Origin: Metallumcola ferriviriculae
Lineage (GTDB): Bacteria; Bacillota; JADQBR01
Length of the DNA: 64,000 nt
Assembly: GCF_035573695.1 (NCBI RefSeq)
Contig: NZ_CP121694.1
Location: 2,394,501 to 2,458,500, forward strand
Direction of reading: 5' to 3'
The notes beneath the pieces were generated by a model. The model saw only the letters and a program-made list of their open reading frames with translations, was not told the origin of the DNA and did no database searches. The translations under genes were made by a program, and so were the position numbers. Below are positions 43,961 to 52,823 of this stretch, piece by piece. Each line of letters begins with the position of its first letter. Position 1 is the first letter of the stretch.

Positions 43961-44012
43961 CACCAAAAAGCCCTCCGGGGGCGCGCTCCCGGAGGGCTTT
44001 TTGGTGTTATTT
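43955..44012 (+). terminator. 25-bp perfect terminator containing the M23 stop codon
   Basis: Arms 43955-43979 and 43988-44012 pair without a mismatch: AAATAACACC...CCGGG with CCCGG...GGTGTTATTT. The TAA at 43958 is the stop codon of the peptidase gene. A T-run is inside the right arm. Confidence 0.92.
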
Positions 44013-44014
44013 CG

Positions 44015-44059
44015 AATAACTTGACAAAATGGTGTCAGGCACCATTTTGTCAAGTTATT
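44015..44059. repeat. GGTGTCAGGCACC palindrome between M23 and chemoreceptor
   Basis: 45-base palindrome AATAACTTGAC...GTCAAGTTATT starting 2 bp after the 25-bp terminator, between converging genes. Confidence 0.93.
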
Positions 44060-44117
44060 AATTATTATTGATTATTCAATCCACAGCTTACACTATTTAC
44101 ATTCTGACTTTTCTATT

Positions 44118-46106
44118 CTAAATTTTGAAATCCTTAACTAACTTATTTAGACCTTCGGCCAAAGTTGCTAGTTCTTCACTGGTGCCGCTTAGTTGCTGCA
44201 TGGTGGCATTTTGTTGTTCTGTGCTGGAGGCGATATTACCCGTGCTAGAGGCAGCGTCGTTGGTAGTCCTAGTTATATCGTCTATTGCCGCGGCTACCTG
44301 TGTCACGGCGCCTGACTGCTGTTGGGCAGCAGCCGCTATGTTAGCCATAATCTCATCCACTTTACTAACTGCCCTTTCTATGGTACCAAGATTTCCTTTC
44401 ACCTCTTCCGAGAGCTTGGTACCCTGTTTGACTTTCGCCGCACCGGACTGCATCTTATCCACCGCTTGAGCCGTCCCTTCACTGATATTTTTCACCAGCA
44501 GGTTTATTTCATCTACGGCACTGCTGCTTTCTTCCGCAAGTTTTCGTACCTCATCAGCCACTACTGCAAACCCACGACCGTGCTCACCTGCGCGGGCCGC
44601 CTCAATAGCAGCATTTAACGCCAAGAGGTTTGTCTGTTCCGCAATACTATCAATTGTTTCAGTAATAATGCCTATCTTTTCAGAAGCAGCCTTAAGATTC
44701 TCGATGGCTTCGGCCACTTCATGGGTACTTATTTCTATACCCTTCATGGCCTCCAAATTCCTTGCCATATTCCTGCCGCCCTCTGCAGACAATTCTCGCG
44801 CCGACTTACTTTCCCGGGCCCCTTGTTCGGCCTGCTTTGCCACATCCTTGGCACTTTCTGCTACTTCGCTCACCGAAGCACTTGTTTCCTCTGTACTTGC
44901 AGCATTCTGCTCCATCCCCGCCGAAATCTGCTGTACAGAAGAACTGACCTCTTCCATACCCGCACTGGTCTCCTCAACTGAAGCGGAAAGTTCTTCTGAG
45001 GACGCGGACACATCTTCAGCAGATGCCAACACATTCTTAATTATCTTCCGCTGCTCGCTCATCATTATATTAAAGGTATTTCCCAATACCGAAATCTCAT
45101 CTTTGCCCTTAGTCGCAACCTTAGCGGTCAAATCCCCACCGGCGCCCTTTTCCATTTCAGTAACTAGAGCAGAGACGGGTTTCACTATCTGATTACTAAC
45201 CAGAAGAGCTATTAATAACGCAAGTAATAACCCACCCAAAGTAATACTTAAGGTAATATTTCGAATTTTTACTGCCGCTGCCAAAAACTCTTTATGAGGC
45301 AAGGTAATTCCGACGGCCCATTGGCCTGCCGGGCCGTAGGCCAACATCTTCTTCACACCCTCATAAGTATACTCATCCAACCCCGACTTACCCTGCACCA
45401 TCTGCTGGATAATCGCTTTTAACTCATCGCTGCCCGTTTGCAATAAATTCTCTTTCATAATTTTATCCTTAACCGGATGAGATAAAATTAGACCTTCGGC
45501 ATTAATCAGGTACGCATACCCGGTTTTGCCAATTGTCACTTCATCCACAATCTTGGCAAACAAATCAAATTTAACCACCGATGCCAGCACGGCTGAAACA
45601 TTACCCTGCTTGTCCTTTACCGGGGACGCAAATATCAAGGCGGGTTTGCCGGTGAGTTTTGATGTGAGGACATCACTCCAGGCTTCATTGCCTTTCAGCG
45701 ACTGTTGAAAGTAATCCCTGTCGGAGAGGTCCATACCCGCATAAGCGCCGTAACTGCCGTCAATCACTACTTTTCCTTCTTTAGATACAAGCAAAAAGTC
45801 CTCCACCATATCGTCCAAAGCATTTCTGCTGTTGCTTAAAATACCCAGGGCCTTAGCAAAATGTTCCGGTGATTCTTGTGCTTCGGTAACATCCTCCAAT
45901 TGGGTAAGCAATCTGGTATTAGTCTCGATTTCCGTTTTTTCCACTGTTATGTCGTGTTCCAAGCCCTTTAAGGCCGCATTTAATTGATTAGTCGCCTGTA
46001 CCCTAATCTCAGAAGCAGCATTAGAATAAGCGGAATAACCCAATGCCACCATAGGAATTGTGATTAAAATCACAAAAGCAGTAATTAATTTAGCTTTTAG
46101 TTTCAT
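44118..46106 (-). CDS. Methyl-accepting chemotaxis protein with dCache sensor
   Basis: 662 residues from ATG 46104-46106, with GAGGG upstream. Membrane helices at about 5-27 and 283-305 flank a double-Cache ligand domain. HAMP follows, then the MCP signalling coiled coil with the hairpin tip [19 protein letters not shown]. It senses an external small molecule and signals to CheA, which is not in the window. Single-gene transcript. Ligand unknown. Confidence 0.95.
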   Translation of the reverse strand: MKLKAKLITAFVILITIPMVALGYSAYSNAASEIRVQATNQLNAALKGLEHDITVEKTEIETNTRLLTQLEDVTEAQESPEHFAKALGILSNSRNALDDMVEDFLLVSKEGKVVIDGSYGAYAGMDLSDRDYFQQSLKGNEAWSDVLTSKLTGKPALIFASPVKDKQGNVSAVLASVVKFDLFAKIVDEVTIGKTGYAYLINAEGLILSHPVKDKIMKENLLQTGSDELKAIIQQMVQGKSGLDEYTYEGVKKMLAYGPAGQWAVGITLPHKEFLAAAVKIRNITLSITLGGLLLALLIALLVSNQIVKPVSALVTEMEKGAGGDLTAKVATKGKDEISVLGNTFNIMMSEQRKIIKNVLASAEDVSASSEELSASVEETSAGMEEVSSSVQQISAGMEQNAASTEETSASVSEVAESAKDVAKQAEQGARESKSARELSAEGGRNMARNLEAMKGIEISTHEVAEAIENLKAASEKIGIITETIDSIAEQTNLLALNAAIEAARAGEHGRGFAVVADEVRKLAEESSSAVDEINLLVKNISEGTAQAVDKMQSGAAKVKQGTKLSEEVKGNLGTIERAVSKVDEIMANIAAAAQQQSGAVTQVAAAIDDITRTTNDAASSTGNIASSTEQQNATMQQLSGTSEELATLAEGLNKLVKDFKI

Positions 46107-46337
46107 CCCCACACCCTCTTCTTAATTGTTGTAGACCACCAAAAATTACAAAAACAAACTACACCACAAATGCAATCATACGGCCTATTCATATGGCCGC
46201 ATATAGTATACACCTAATATCTACTATTGCATATTTGACAAATGTCATATTTTTTTACTAAATGTAACAAATTTCACCCTTTTCCCCAATTAACCACCAA
46301 AAATGCCAAATTTTAGCCAGCCCAAAATAATAAAAAA
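46107..46337. other. Chemoreceptor upstream region
   Basis: No gene. It contains a TGACAAATGTCA palindrome (46236-46247) and a degenerate Crp-like site TGTAA-N6-TCACC (46264-46279) that might control the chemoreceptor. Confidence 0.4.
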
Positions 46338-46379
46338 CGATAACCAATCCCCCATTGCCCCACAAGGGATTAGGTATCG
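46338..46379 (-). terminator. Terminator after the Crp-family gene
   Basis: Imperfect stem CGATA-CC-ATCCC / GGGAT-GG-TATCG with a T6 run on the minus strand, 20 bp after the stop. Confidence 0.65.
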
Positions 46380-46398
46380 CTTTCAAGGCAAGAATTTA

Positions 46399-47082
46399 CT
46401 ATTCCATCCACATTTTTAACTTTTCCATATTCTTAATTAAGATGCACTGCCGGTTAAAATCTATCACATTACTTTTTTTCAAATCGTTGAGACTACGGCT
46501 GACCGTTTCCCTTGAAGCACCGATCATATTAGCCAGTTCCTGCTGACTGAGAGAAATATCAATCAACAAACCCTCTTCCGTTTCCTTACCGTACTCGCCA
46601 GCTAACTTGACCAGCGTACTCATCAATCGGCCAAATGTGTCCTTCAAAGCCAGGTCGCGAATTTGCATTTGAGCTTTTCGTAGCCGCCGGCTCATCACCT
46701 TCAGAATTTTCAAACTGGTATCAGGATGGGTTCGTAAAAATATATCCAAATCCTTATTGCGGATAATGCCAATTGTGGCATCAGTCATCACTTCCGCCGT
46801 AGCAGGATAAGGGCCATCATCAAATAACAATACCTCAGCAAAAATCTGACCCTCGCCAACAAAGTGAAGGATATGCTCCCTACCGTCTGCCAACGTTTTG
46901 GATAATTTTATACGTCCCTGCTGGACAAAAAATAAAGCGTCCCCCGGTTCACTTTCCATAAAAATAAACATTCCTTTACGATAAGGCCGAAATAATACGA
47001 TTGCGGCAAGTTGGTCCAATTCCTCATCGTTAAGGCCGGCGAATACATGTATTTGCCTAAGTACCTGCTTGAAATCCTTCAT
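46399..47082 (-). CDS. Crp/Fnr-family transcription regulator
   Basis: 227 residues. N-terminal cyclic-nucleotide-binding fold (about 15-125; GDALFFVQQGRIKL) and C-terminal HTH_Crp domain (about 150-225) with recognition helix ASRETVSRSL. No Fnr-type N-terminal cysteines, so it does not hold an oxygen-sensing cluster; the effector is unknown. The helix ERETVSR-type sequence is compatible with TGTGA-N6-TCACA sites such as 42676-42691. Next gene upstream is a NarL-like protein 51 bp away. Confidence 0.9.
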   Translation of the reverse strand: MKDFKQVLRQIHVFAGLNDEELDQLAAIVLFRPYRKGMFIFMESEPGDALFFVQQGRIKLSKTLADGREHILHFVGEGQIFAEVLLFDDGPYPATAEVMTDATIGIIRNKDLDIFLRTHPDTSLKILKVMSRRLRKAQMQIRDLALKDTFGRLMSTLVKLAGEYGKETEEGLLIDISLSQQELANMIGASRETVSRSLNDLKKSNVIDFNRQCILIKNMEKLKMWME

Positions 47083-47133
47083 CAGATAATCCCCCCTAGG
47101 TGTGAAATACCCTCACTATGCAATAATATTCTA

Positions 47134-47856
47134 TCACCCACCTTCCGATTTGGAAAGCTGAGGACCAAAAAATCCGATTATTTTACTGTGTTTTAAAGCA
47201 TAAATAGTCGCAGCAGCTCGGCTTTTTAACCCCAATTTATGGAGAATGTTTGAAACATAGTTACGCACGGTACCGGAGCCTAAATACAGTTGCGCTGCTA
47301 TTTCTTTATTTGTCAAACCTTGCCCTAACAGTATTAATATATTTAGTTCTTGTTGGGTAAGATCTTCCAACCTTTCTTCATTTATATCCCTATCTTTTTG
47401 TTTTTCGTGAAATCCCAGTAGTATCTCAGCTACAAATGGGTCAACAAATCGTCCACCCTGAATAATTTTCGTAATTATGTAGTGTAATTCGTTAATATCT
47501 GTGTTTTCTTTGGATAGATATCCATCAACCCTGGCCTGATTGAAATAACGCATTACAAATTCCGGGTCATCTCTGGTAGAAAAGATGATTACTTTGGTAT
47601 CCGGGAAGTTCTCTTTTAATTGCTGACAAAGAGCCATCCCCTCATCCACAGTTATTGAAGAATTCATTATTACGATATCAGGCCCTTTATTTCTAACTTG
47701 ATTGATACAATTCCTTCCTTCAGATACCTCCCCGATAACTTCAATCTCATCAAATTGTTCTAAAGCAGTGCGGACGCTTTTCCTGGCAATGATAAAATTA
47801 TCCGCCAGCAAAACTCTGACATTCCTGCGCTGTTCTGGCTTCATCTCCCCACCCAT
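47134..47856 (-). CDS. NarL/LuxR-type regulator with degenerate receiver
   Basis: 240 residues from ATG 47854-47856 (GGGGGTGA 5 bp upstream). N-terminal receiver fold with LLADNF where a paired DD is usual, IVIMNSSI where the phosphorylated Asp should be (Asn here), and the conserved Lys in YLSKE. C-terminal GerE HTH LTQQELNILILLGQGLTNKEIAAQLYL. The missing Asp means it cannot take phosphate in the usual way; it is probably constitutive or responds to a ligand or partner. No kinase is adjacent. Possibly co-transcribed with the Crp-family gene. Confidence 0.9.
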   Translation of the reverse strand: MGGEMKPEQRRNVRVLLADNFIIARKSVRTALEQFDEIEVIGEVSEGRNCINQVRNKGPDIVIMNSSITVDEGMALCQQLKENFPDTKVIIFSTRDDPEFVMRYFNQARVDGYLSKENTDINELHYIITKIIQGGRFVDPFVAEILLGFHEKQKDRDINEERLEDLTQQELNILILLGQGLTNKEIAAQLYLGSGTVRNYVSNILHKLGLKSRAAATIYALKHSKIIGFFGPQLSKSEGG

Positions 47857-47989
47857 TACTTTCACCCCCATCAAAATCCATGTTCCCCAATGTACACCAA
47901 TGTTAATTATTGCTAATTGTTGTTAGCTCGTTTACTCTTCGATGATTTTATTCTAAAATCCTTCTTAATATTTCTGAAACCTACAATTA

Positions 47990-48018
47990 TTGACAAAAAC
48001 TATCAATCAGGATACCAT
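47990..48018 (+). promoter_or_regulatory. Candidate promoter of the HTH-MEDS gene
   Basis: TTGACA and TACCAT separated by 17 bp, about 50 bp before the start. Confidence 0.5.
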
Positions 48019-48066
48019 GATTTCGAGATGTAGATTTTGACACTCTTTATTTGGAGTTGATAAAGA

Positions 48067-48825
48067 TTGAAACCTTTACTCACCGTTCAGGAAGTATCCG
48101 AATTATTTAAGGTGCATTCCATGACTGTTTACCGTTGGATTAAGAACGGCAAACTAAGTGCTGTCAAGATCGGACGCGAATACCGTGTTGCTCAGGAAGT
48201 AGTTGAAAAACACTTTCATGCTGGGCCTGAATATAAAGAAACTGTTAACATCAACAAGCCTTTTACCCTATCTGCTGTTCTAAAAAAATCAGAACATATT
48301 ATGGCTCTGGTTACAGACAGCGAATCCTTGCTCCAGTTGGAATTAGATTTCATGGATACCGGGCTAGCAAAAGGAGCGCGGCTGTTTAAAAGCTGTTGGT
48401 GGCAGGATCCCGACGATTTTCGGTCCCTGGCATCGGCCCAATGGACAGATTTAGAGGCTTTAGAAGCAAAAGGCCAATTAGTGATCAAGGATTTGCGGCG
48501 TCTTTACCAAGAACGCGGCATCGCCGCGGCGGCACTCAGCTGGACTAAGGAACTATCCAACGCTTTTGATTTAGGGTTTTCACAATTGTGGGGAAGTGGT
48601 TCGCCTAACGCTTCTTGTTTTACAAATGGACTACCGGAATTGTTGGCATTCGAAAGTTATCTGAACAGCATATTGGCAGGGCAGCCGATTGTTGCCATCT
48701 GCCCCTATCTAGGTACGCTTTCTCGCGCAGAAGAACTGGAATTATCACGCCACCATACCGGGATATTGGTTTTTTCCGACCAAAAAAATAAGGCACTCTT
48801 TCGGTGCCAAAGTAGAATTGGTTAA
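48067..48825 (+). CDS. HTH-MEDS sensory regulator (DcmR-like)
   Basis: 252 residues, TTG start 10 bp after GGAG. Residues 1-55 are an excisionase/MerR-like HTH (TVQEVSELFKVHSMTVYRWIKNGKLSAVKIGREYRV). Residues about 75-245 resemble the MEDS domain, a RecA/KaiC-like sensory fold known from the dichloromethane regulator DcmR and methanogen regulators. It probably binds DNA in response to a small hydrocarbon-like or nucleotide ligand; the ligand is not known. It converges with the ArsM-like methyltransferase gene. Confidence 0.8.
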   Translation: MKPLLTVQEVSELFKVHSMTVYRWIKNGKLSAVKIGREYRVAQEVVEKHFHAGPEYKETVNINKPFTLSAVLKKSEHIMALVTDSESLLQLELDFMDTGLAKGARLFKSCWWQDPDDFRSLASAQWTDLEALEAKGQLVIKDLRRLYQERGIAAAALSWTKELSNAFDLGFSQLWGSGSPNASCFTNGLPELLAFESYLNSILAGQPIVAICPYLGTLSRAEELELSRHHTGILVFSDQKNKALFRCQSRIG

Positions 48826-48848
48826 GCTTACATTTAGTCTTACTGCTG

Positions 48849-49580
48849 TTAACGGCTATAGGCCTTTATTAAAACTGTCTCGAAGGTTATTTTCGTTTTA
48901 TCATCAATATCAACCGGATACTGTTGCAGGGTACGAATATCAAACTTTGTGAAATACCTTTTGAGCAGGCCTTCCCATTCTTTAATTGTAAGGCACCCGC
49001 CCACGCACCATGACCAAGCATCAGCGTCTTCTCGCAATTCCCGCGGCACCGGCTTTTTGCTGGTAACATCAGCAGCCACGAAATACCCGTTAGTCGTAAG
49101 CACTCTAGCAATCTCAGCCAGCACCCGTTCCTTATTAGACACCAAGCTAAGACCACAATTTATGGTAACCACATCCACGGAGCCGTTTTCCATCGGTATT
49201 TGTTCCATATCCCCATGCAGAAACTGCACATTTTTGATGTCTAATTGTCTGCGAAATTCAATTGCTTTACCTAACATTTCTTTGGTTAACTCTAACCCAT
49301 AAACTTTGCCATCATTTCCCACCGTGCCCGAGGCGATAAAACAATCCAGCCCAGCACCAGAGGCTAAGTCTAATAAAGTGTCACCTGGCAGCAGGTCAGC
49401 ATTTGCCATGGTATTGCCGCATGGGTGGGAAATTTTCAGCAGTTCTTTAGGCATGCCTCTTAATTGACGTTCAGTATAAATCTCGCCGGGTAAGGTGACT
49501 GAACCCGTTGAGCTTTTGCCTCCCGCAACGGCAGCATAGTTTTCCTGTATCGCCTTTTTTAGTACATCTGTTTTTATGAT
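48849..49580 (-). CDS. ArsM-like SAM-dependent methyltransferase with non-canonical start
   Basis: The frame is open from 49580 and gives about 243 residues. The segment before the first ATG (49452-49454) matches the family N-terminus (VLKKAIQENYAAVAGG and LPGEIYTERQLRGMP), so a start at that ATG would lose about 42 conserved residues. No ATG, GTG or TTG exists upstream; GGGAGG lies 5 bases before ATC (49578-49580), with ATA next. ATC may be a mutated ATG. SAM motif LLDLASGAGLDCFIAS and a Cys pair WCVGGC recall arsenite methyltransferases; arsenic is not proven. Neighbours: Zur-like gene upstream, HTH-MEDS convergent. Confidence 0.75.
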   Translation of the reverse strand: MIKTDVLKKAIQENYAAVAGGKSSTGSVTLPGEIYTERQLRGMPKELLKISHPCGNTMANADLLPGDTLLDLASGAGLDCFIASGTVGNDGKVYGLELTKEMLGKAIEFRRQLDIKNVQFLHGDMEQIPMENGSVDVVTINCGLSLVSNKERVLAEIARVLTTNGYFVAADVTSKKPVPRELREDADAWSWCVGGCLTIKEWEGLLKRYFTKFDIRTLQQYPVDIDDKTKITFETVLIKAYSR

Positions 49581-49595
49581 AAGGTCCTCCCTCTG

Positions 49596-50051
49596 TCAAA
49601 TGGTTTGAGCTGAATGCTGTTCATTATTTGTTTTTCTTCGTTGGCACCGCCGGCAGTAGCCAAAAACTTCAAATCGATGTTCCGTTGGTAAAAAACCCGC
49701 CCAAGTTTCCAACTGCATCTGGTCTAAGGGGCATCTGTCTATTAGTTGGGTTGCGCCGCATCCTTTACAAATCAAATGATGACCGTGATTGTAGTCCTTT
49801 ACCAAAACATAAGCACGACCGCCTTCCATCGGTATCACAGACAAAATACCCAGGTCCGCTAGCAATTCAAGATTACGATAAATGGTGGAAAAGTTGGTCC
49901 CGGGGCAAATATCTTTGGCCCGTTGATGAATGCCACGGGCAGTTAAGGCCGTATGCGTATCACTGCTGACTACGTCTAAAATGGCCCTGCGCTGTTTGGT
50001 CATCTTATAACCCCGAGATTGTAATTCTTCCTTGATATTTTGGTTAGCCAA
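49596..50051 (-). CDS. zur: Fur-family repressor, Zur-like
   Basis: 151 residues from TTG 50049-50051 (GGAGG 7 bp upstream), overlapping the permease end by 8 bp. Fur-fold HTH (MTKQRRAILDVV), sensor motif HGHHLICKGCG, and two CxxC pairs (CKGC and CRRC) that hold structural zinc. Position at the end of the znuACB operon points to a zinc-uptake repressor; a manganese or iron role is not excluded. A candidate operator lies at 52538-52552. Confidence 0.85.
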   Translation of the reverse strand: MANQNIKEELQSRGYKMTKQRRAILDVVSSDTHTALTARGIHQRAKDICPGTNFSTIYRNLELLADLGILSVIPMEGGRAYVLVKDYNHGHHLICKGCGATQLIDRCPLDQMQLETWAGFLPTEHRFEVFGYCRRCQRRKTNNEQHSAQTI

Positions 50052-50883
50052 CTTCATCCCTCCCAACCGCCCCGGTAGTTAGTTTAGCCCGGCCGCTTTT
50101 AAATAGAAGTACAATAATCAACATCAACACAGCTGTCATAATAACAGTACCACCTGGTGCAGCTGCCAGGTAGTAAGACGCGGTTAGACCCACCGCCATG
50201 GCGACTTCCCCAAATACCACCGCCAATATAACCGCCTGTCGAAAACTTTTGGCCACCTGAACGCTGGCCGCCGCCGGAATAACCATCAGTGACGATATTA
50301 ATAAGACTCCTACCACCCGCATAGTAATAGTCACAGTAGCGGCAGTGACCGCCATAAATATGAAATTTACTGCATTGGCGGGTATCCCGGCCAATTTGGC
50401 ACCTTGTTCATCATATGTAAGAAAAAACAATTCTTTATATAAAAGCACAACCAATATGATCACTACCAGTCCTAATAATGCAATCATCTTAACATCCATG
50501 AGTGTAATAGCGACAATGCTGCCAAACAAATAAGCAGTCAGCTGGCTGAGATCGCCGCTGCCAAATCCTATCAATATCACTGCCAAGCTTACTCCGGCGG
50601 AAAGCATGATAGCAATAGCCAGTTCTGCATAACGCTGGTACATTCGCCGTAAATATTCAATACTCATCGCTGCCGCCACCGTAAAGAACAGCGCACCAAG
50701 CATGGCATTAAATCCTGTCAGCAGACCCGCAGCCACACCGGCCATAGATACATGCGCCAATGTATCTCCTACCAACGACAACCGCTTCAACACCAGAAAT
50801 AGCCCAATCATCGGACACACCAACGCTACTATCCCGCCGGCAGCAAATGCTCTCTGCATAAAGTCATACTGCAGCATCCCCAT
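50044..50883 (-). CDS. znuB: Metal (zinc-type) ABC transporter permease
   Basis: 279 residues, ATG after GGAGGTGA. Eight or so membrane helices of the ABC-3 family, with LSLVGDTLAHVSMAGVA near the N-terminus. Imports Zn2+ or Mn2+. Start overlaps the ATPase gene stop (TAATG). Confidence 0.92.
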   Translation of the reverse strand: MGMLQYDFMQRAFAAGGIVALVCPMIGLFLVLKRLSLVGDTLAHVSMAGVAAGLLTGFNAMLGALFFTVAAAMSIEYLRRMYQRYAELAIAIMLSAGVSLAVILIGFGSGDLSQLTAYLFGSIVAITLMDVKMIALLGLVVIILVVLLYKELFFLTYDEQGAKLAGIPANAVNFIFMAVTAATVTITMRVVGVLLISSLMVIPAAASVQVAKSFRQAVILAVVFGEVAMAVGLTASYYLAAAPGGTVIMTAVLMLIIVLLFKSGRAKLTTGAVGRDEVG

Positions 50884-51596
50884 TACATCACCTCCGATGA
50901 GCTAAAGCTAGCTCCCTCTGATTCTACCGGCGGTAGTTTTAGCTTTCCCCCGGATAAGGAGTAAACTTGGTTCACCAATCCTGCCACATCTGCTAAATGA
51001 TGCGTGATGATAACCACCGCGGCATTTTGTTCCTGGTTTAGTTTTAATAACAGCTCCAACAACACCCGGCTGTTATCTTCATCAAGACCAGTGGTGGGTT
51101 CGTCAAGAATTAGTAATTGAGGCGATGTAACCAACATCCGGGCAATCAGCACGCGCTGCCTTTCTCCGCCGGAAAGATTACCCAGCAGCGACCGGGCCTT
51201 AGTTGAGAGCCCTACCTGTGCCAATACCGCTGATACCGCCCGTCTCTGGTCAGCATTGGGACCACGAAAAAGTCCTGTGGCTGCACAAAGTTGGCTGCTG
51301 ACCACTTCCGTTACGGTAGCGGGAAAGCCGAAATTAATCGCTTCACTATTTTGAGCTAGATAGCCGATTTGGTCCCACTTCTTAAAGCGATGGAGAAGTT
51401 GGCCAAACAAACGTACTTCGCCCCGGGAAAGGGGCAATAAACCCAAAGCTGCTTTTACTAAGGTGCTTTTGCCGGCACCGTTAGCGCCAATCAAGGCCGT
51501 GAAATCCCCAGGGAAGACCTGCCAATTAATACCTTTAAGGATTTCCCTGCCTCCCTGTGTTACTGAAAGTTCACTGGTTTGCAGCACCGGTTGCAT
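50883..51596 (-). CDS. znuC: Metal (zinc-type) ABC transporter ATP-binding protein
   Basis: 237 residues from ATG 51594-51596 after GAGGTGA. Walker A GANGAGKST, signature LSGGERQRVLIARML, Walker B LLILDEPTTGLD, switch ITHHLAD. Energises ZnuB. 27 bp after znuA. Confidence 0.92.
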   Translation of the reverse strand: MQPVLQTSELSVTQGGREILKGINWQVFPGDFTALIGANGAGKSTLVKAALGLLPLSRGEVRLFGQLLHRFKKWDQIGYLAQNSEAINFGFPATVTEVVSSQLCAATGLFRGPNADQRRAVSAVLAQVGLSTKARSLLGNLSGGERQRVLIARMLVTSPQLLILDEPTTGLDEDNSRVLLELLLKLNQEQNAAVVIITHHLADVAGLVNQVYSLSGGKLKLPPVESEGASFSSSEVM

Positions 51597-51623
51597 TTTT
51601 TTCACCTCAAGTTTTTCTGACAT

Positions 51624-52523
51624 TTAGCGGGACATACCCTGTTCCAACTGCTCTAAATTGAAGCGCATACGGCTAAAATAGTCTTCTCCTTCTATATCGT
51701 GTTCAATAGGATCCAAAGCCATCATATTTTTGCCTATCTCTTCAGCCAATGTCTCGGCAACCCGGCTGGATTCCCCACGGGCATAGTAAATTGTAGTAAC
51801 ACCCTTACTGCGGCAAAAGTCTACTAAATCCGCCATTTTAGCTGGATTCGGCATTTCATCAGCATTAGTGCCCAATACTGAAACTTGGGTCAAGTTATAC
51901 CGGGCAGCGAGATGAGCAAAGGCGCCATGTGAAACTACCAAATAGCGCTGGCCCAATTCTCGGGTAATTCTTTGGTAGTCCCCATCAAGCTGCTGCAGGC
52001 GGGCAATTAATGATTCTTCATTTTGCCTATAGGCGGCAGCGTTGGCTTTATCCGCCTCTGCCAGCGCTCGGGCTATATTTCGCACCATCGCCTCAGCCAG
52101 GATCGGGTCAAGCCAGATATGCGGATCTTCATTCCCCGTCACCGTCATACCTTTGCCGGCAAAAATATAACTGGGCCCGTCAACACTGCTCTTGATTTTA
52201 TCCAACCACGGTTCCATATTAAGGCCGTTGTAGATGAAAATTTCTGCTTTGGTCAAATCAGCCATATCCCTTGGAGATGGTTCCCAATGATGGGCATCTG
52301 CACCTGAGGGCACCAATGAATGTACCGTCACCAAATCCCCACCCAAAGATGCGGTAAATTCCGCCAGAGTCGCAAAACTTACAAATACCTGCATTTTACC
52401 ATCATTATTTCCCACCTGAGCCGTATCCCGTTGGCTGCAGCCTGATGCAACAAGGGACAGCAATAGCATCGGTATCAAAATCATAAGGACCCTCCGCCTT
52501 GCTTTATTTATCCTCACATTCAT
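51624..52523 (-). CDS. znuA: Metal-binding lipoprotein, ZnuA type
   Basis: 299 residues from ATG 52521-52523 after AAAGGAG. Lipobox VASGC (about residue 29). Metal ligands in ADAHHWEPSP, EDPHIWLDP and VSHGAFAHLA. The His-rich loop seen in many ZnuA proteins is absent, so zinc versus manganese is unsettled; the AAATCGT-type operator and the Zur-like repressor favour zinc. Confidence 0.9.
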   Translation of the reverse strand: MNVRINKARRRVLMILIPMLLLSLVASGCSQRDTAQVGNNDGKMQVFVSFATLAEFTASLGGDLVTVHSLVPSGADAHHWEPSPRDMADLTKAEIFIYNGLNMEPWLDKIKSSVDGPSYIFAGKGMTVTGNEDPHIWLDPILAEAMVRNIARALAEADKANAAAYRQNEESLIARLQQLDGDYQRITRELGQRYLVVSHGAFAHLAARYNLTQVSVLGTNADEMPNPAKMADLVDFCRSKGVTTIYYARGESSRVAETLAEEIGKNMMALDPIEHDIEGEDYFSRMRFNLEQLEQGMSR

Positions 52524-52537
52524 GATTATACTCCTTT

Positions 52538-52561
52538 TGCAAATCGTTTGCATTTAGTATA
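52538..52561 (-). promoter_or_regulatory. Candidate Zur operator and -10 of znuACB-zur
   Basis: TGCAAATCGTTTGCA (52538-52552) is a perfect 6-3-6 palindrome and contains AAATCGT, the half-site of the Bacillus Zur box. It sits between a TATACT -10 (52556-52561) and the ribosome site, where a bound repressor would block transcription. Confidence 0.65.
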
Positions 52562-52823
52562 GTTCTTTATAACCAATAATATTCCTGCCTGGGGATACAT
52601 TTTTTCAGCTCAGTTAGTTTTTCCCTCCTTAGGAAGCACTGTGCAGTATACTGACGTATTTAAAGTGTATATTAAGTTATTCTACAGGTATTTTCCTTTC
52701 ACAGTAAATAATCGTGCTATATAGTAACTTTTGCTTAATATCGACAAAATTTCTGTTGTCTATTTTACTTAGATGACGTAAAATATATCTTGCTAATTAA
52801 TTTTTTTCAAAGGAGAATAGTCA
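52562..52823. other. Divergent spacer between znuA and the ATP-grasp gene
   Basis: AT-rich, no gene. A possible plus-strand promoter is TTGTCT-N17-TAAAAT (52757-52785) for the ATP-grasp gene. Confidence 0.4.
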
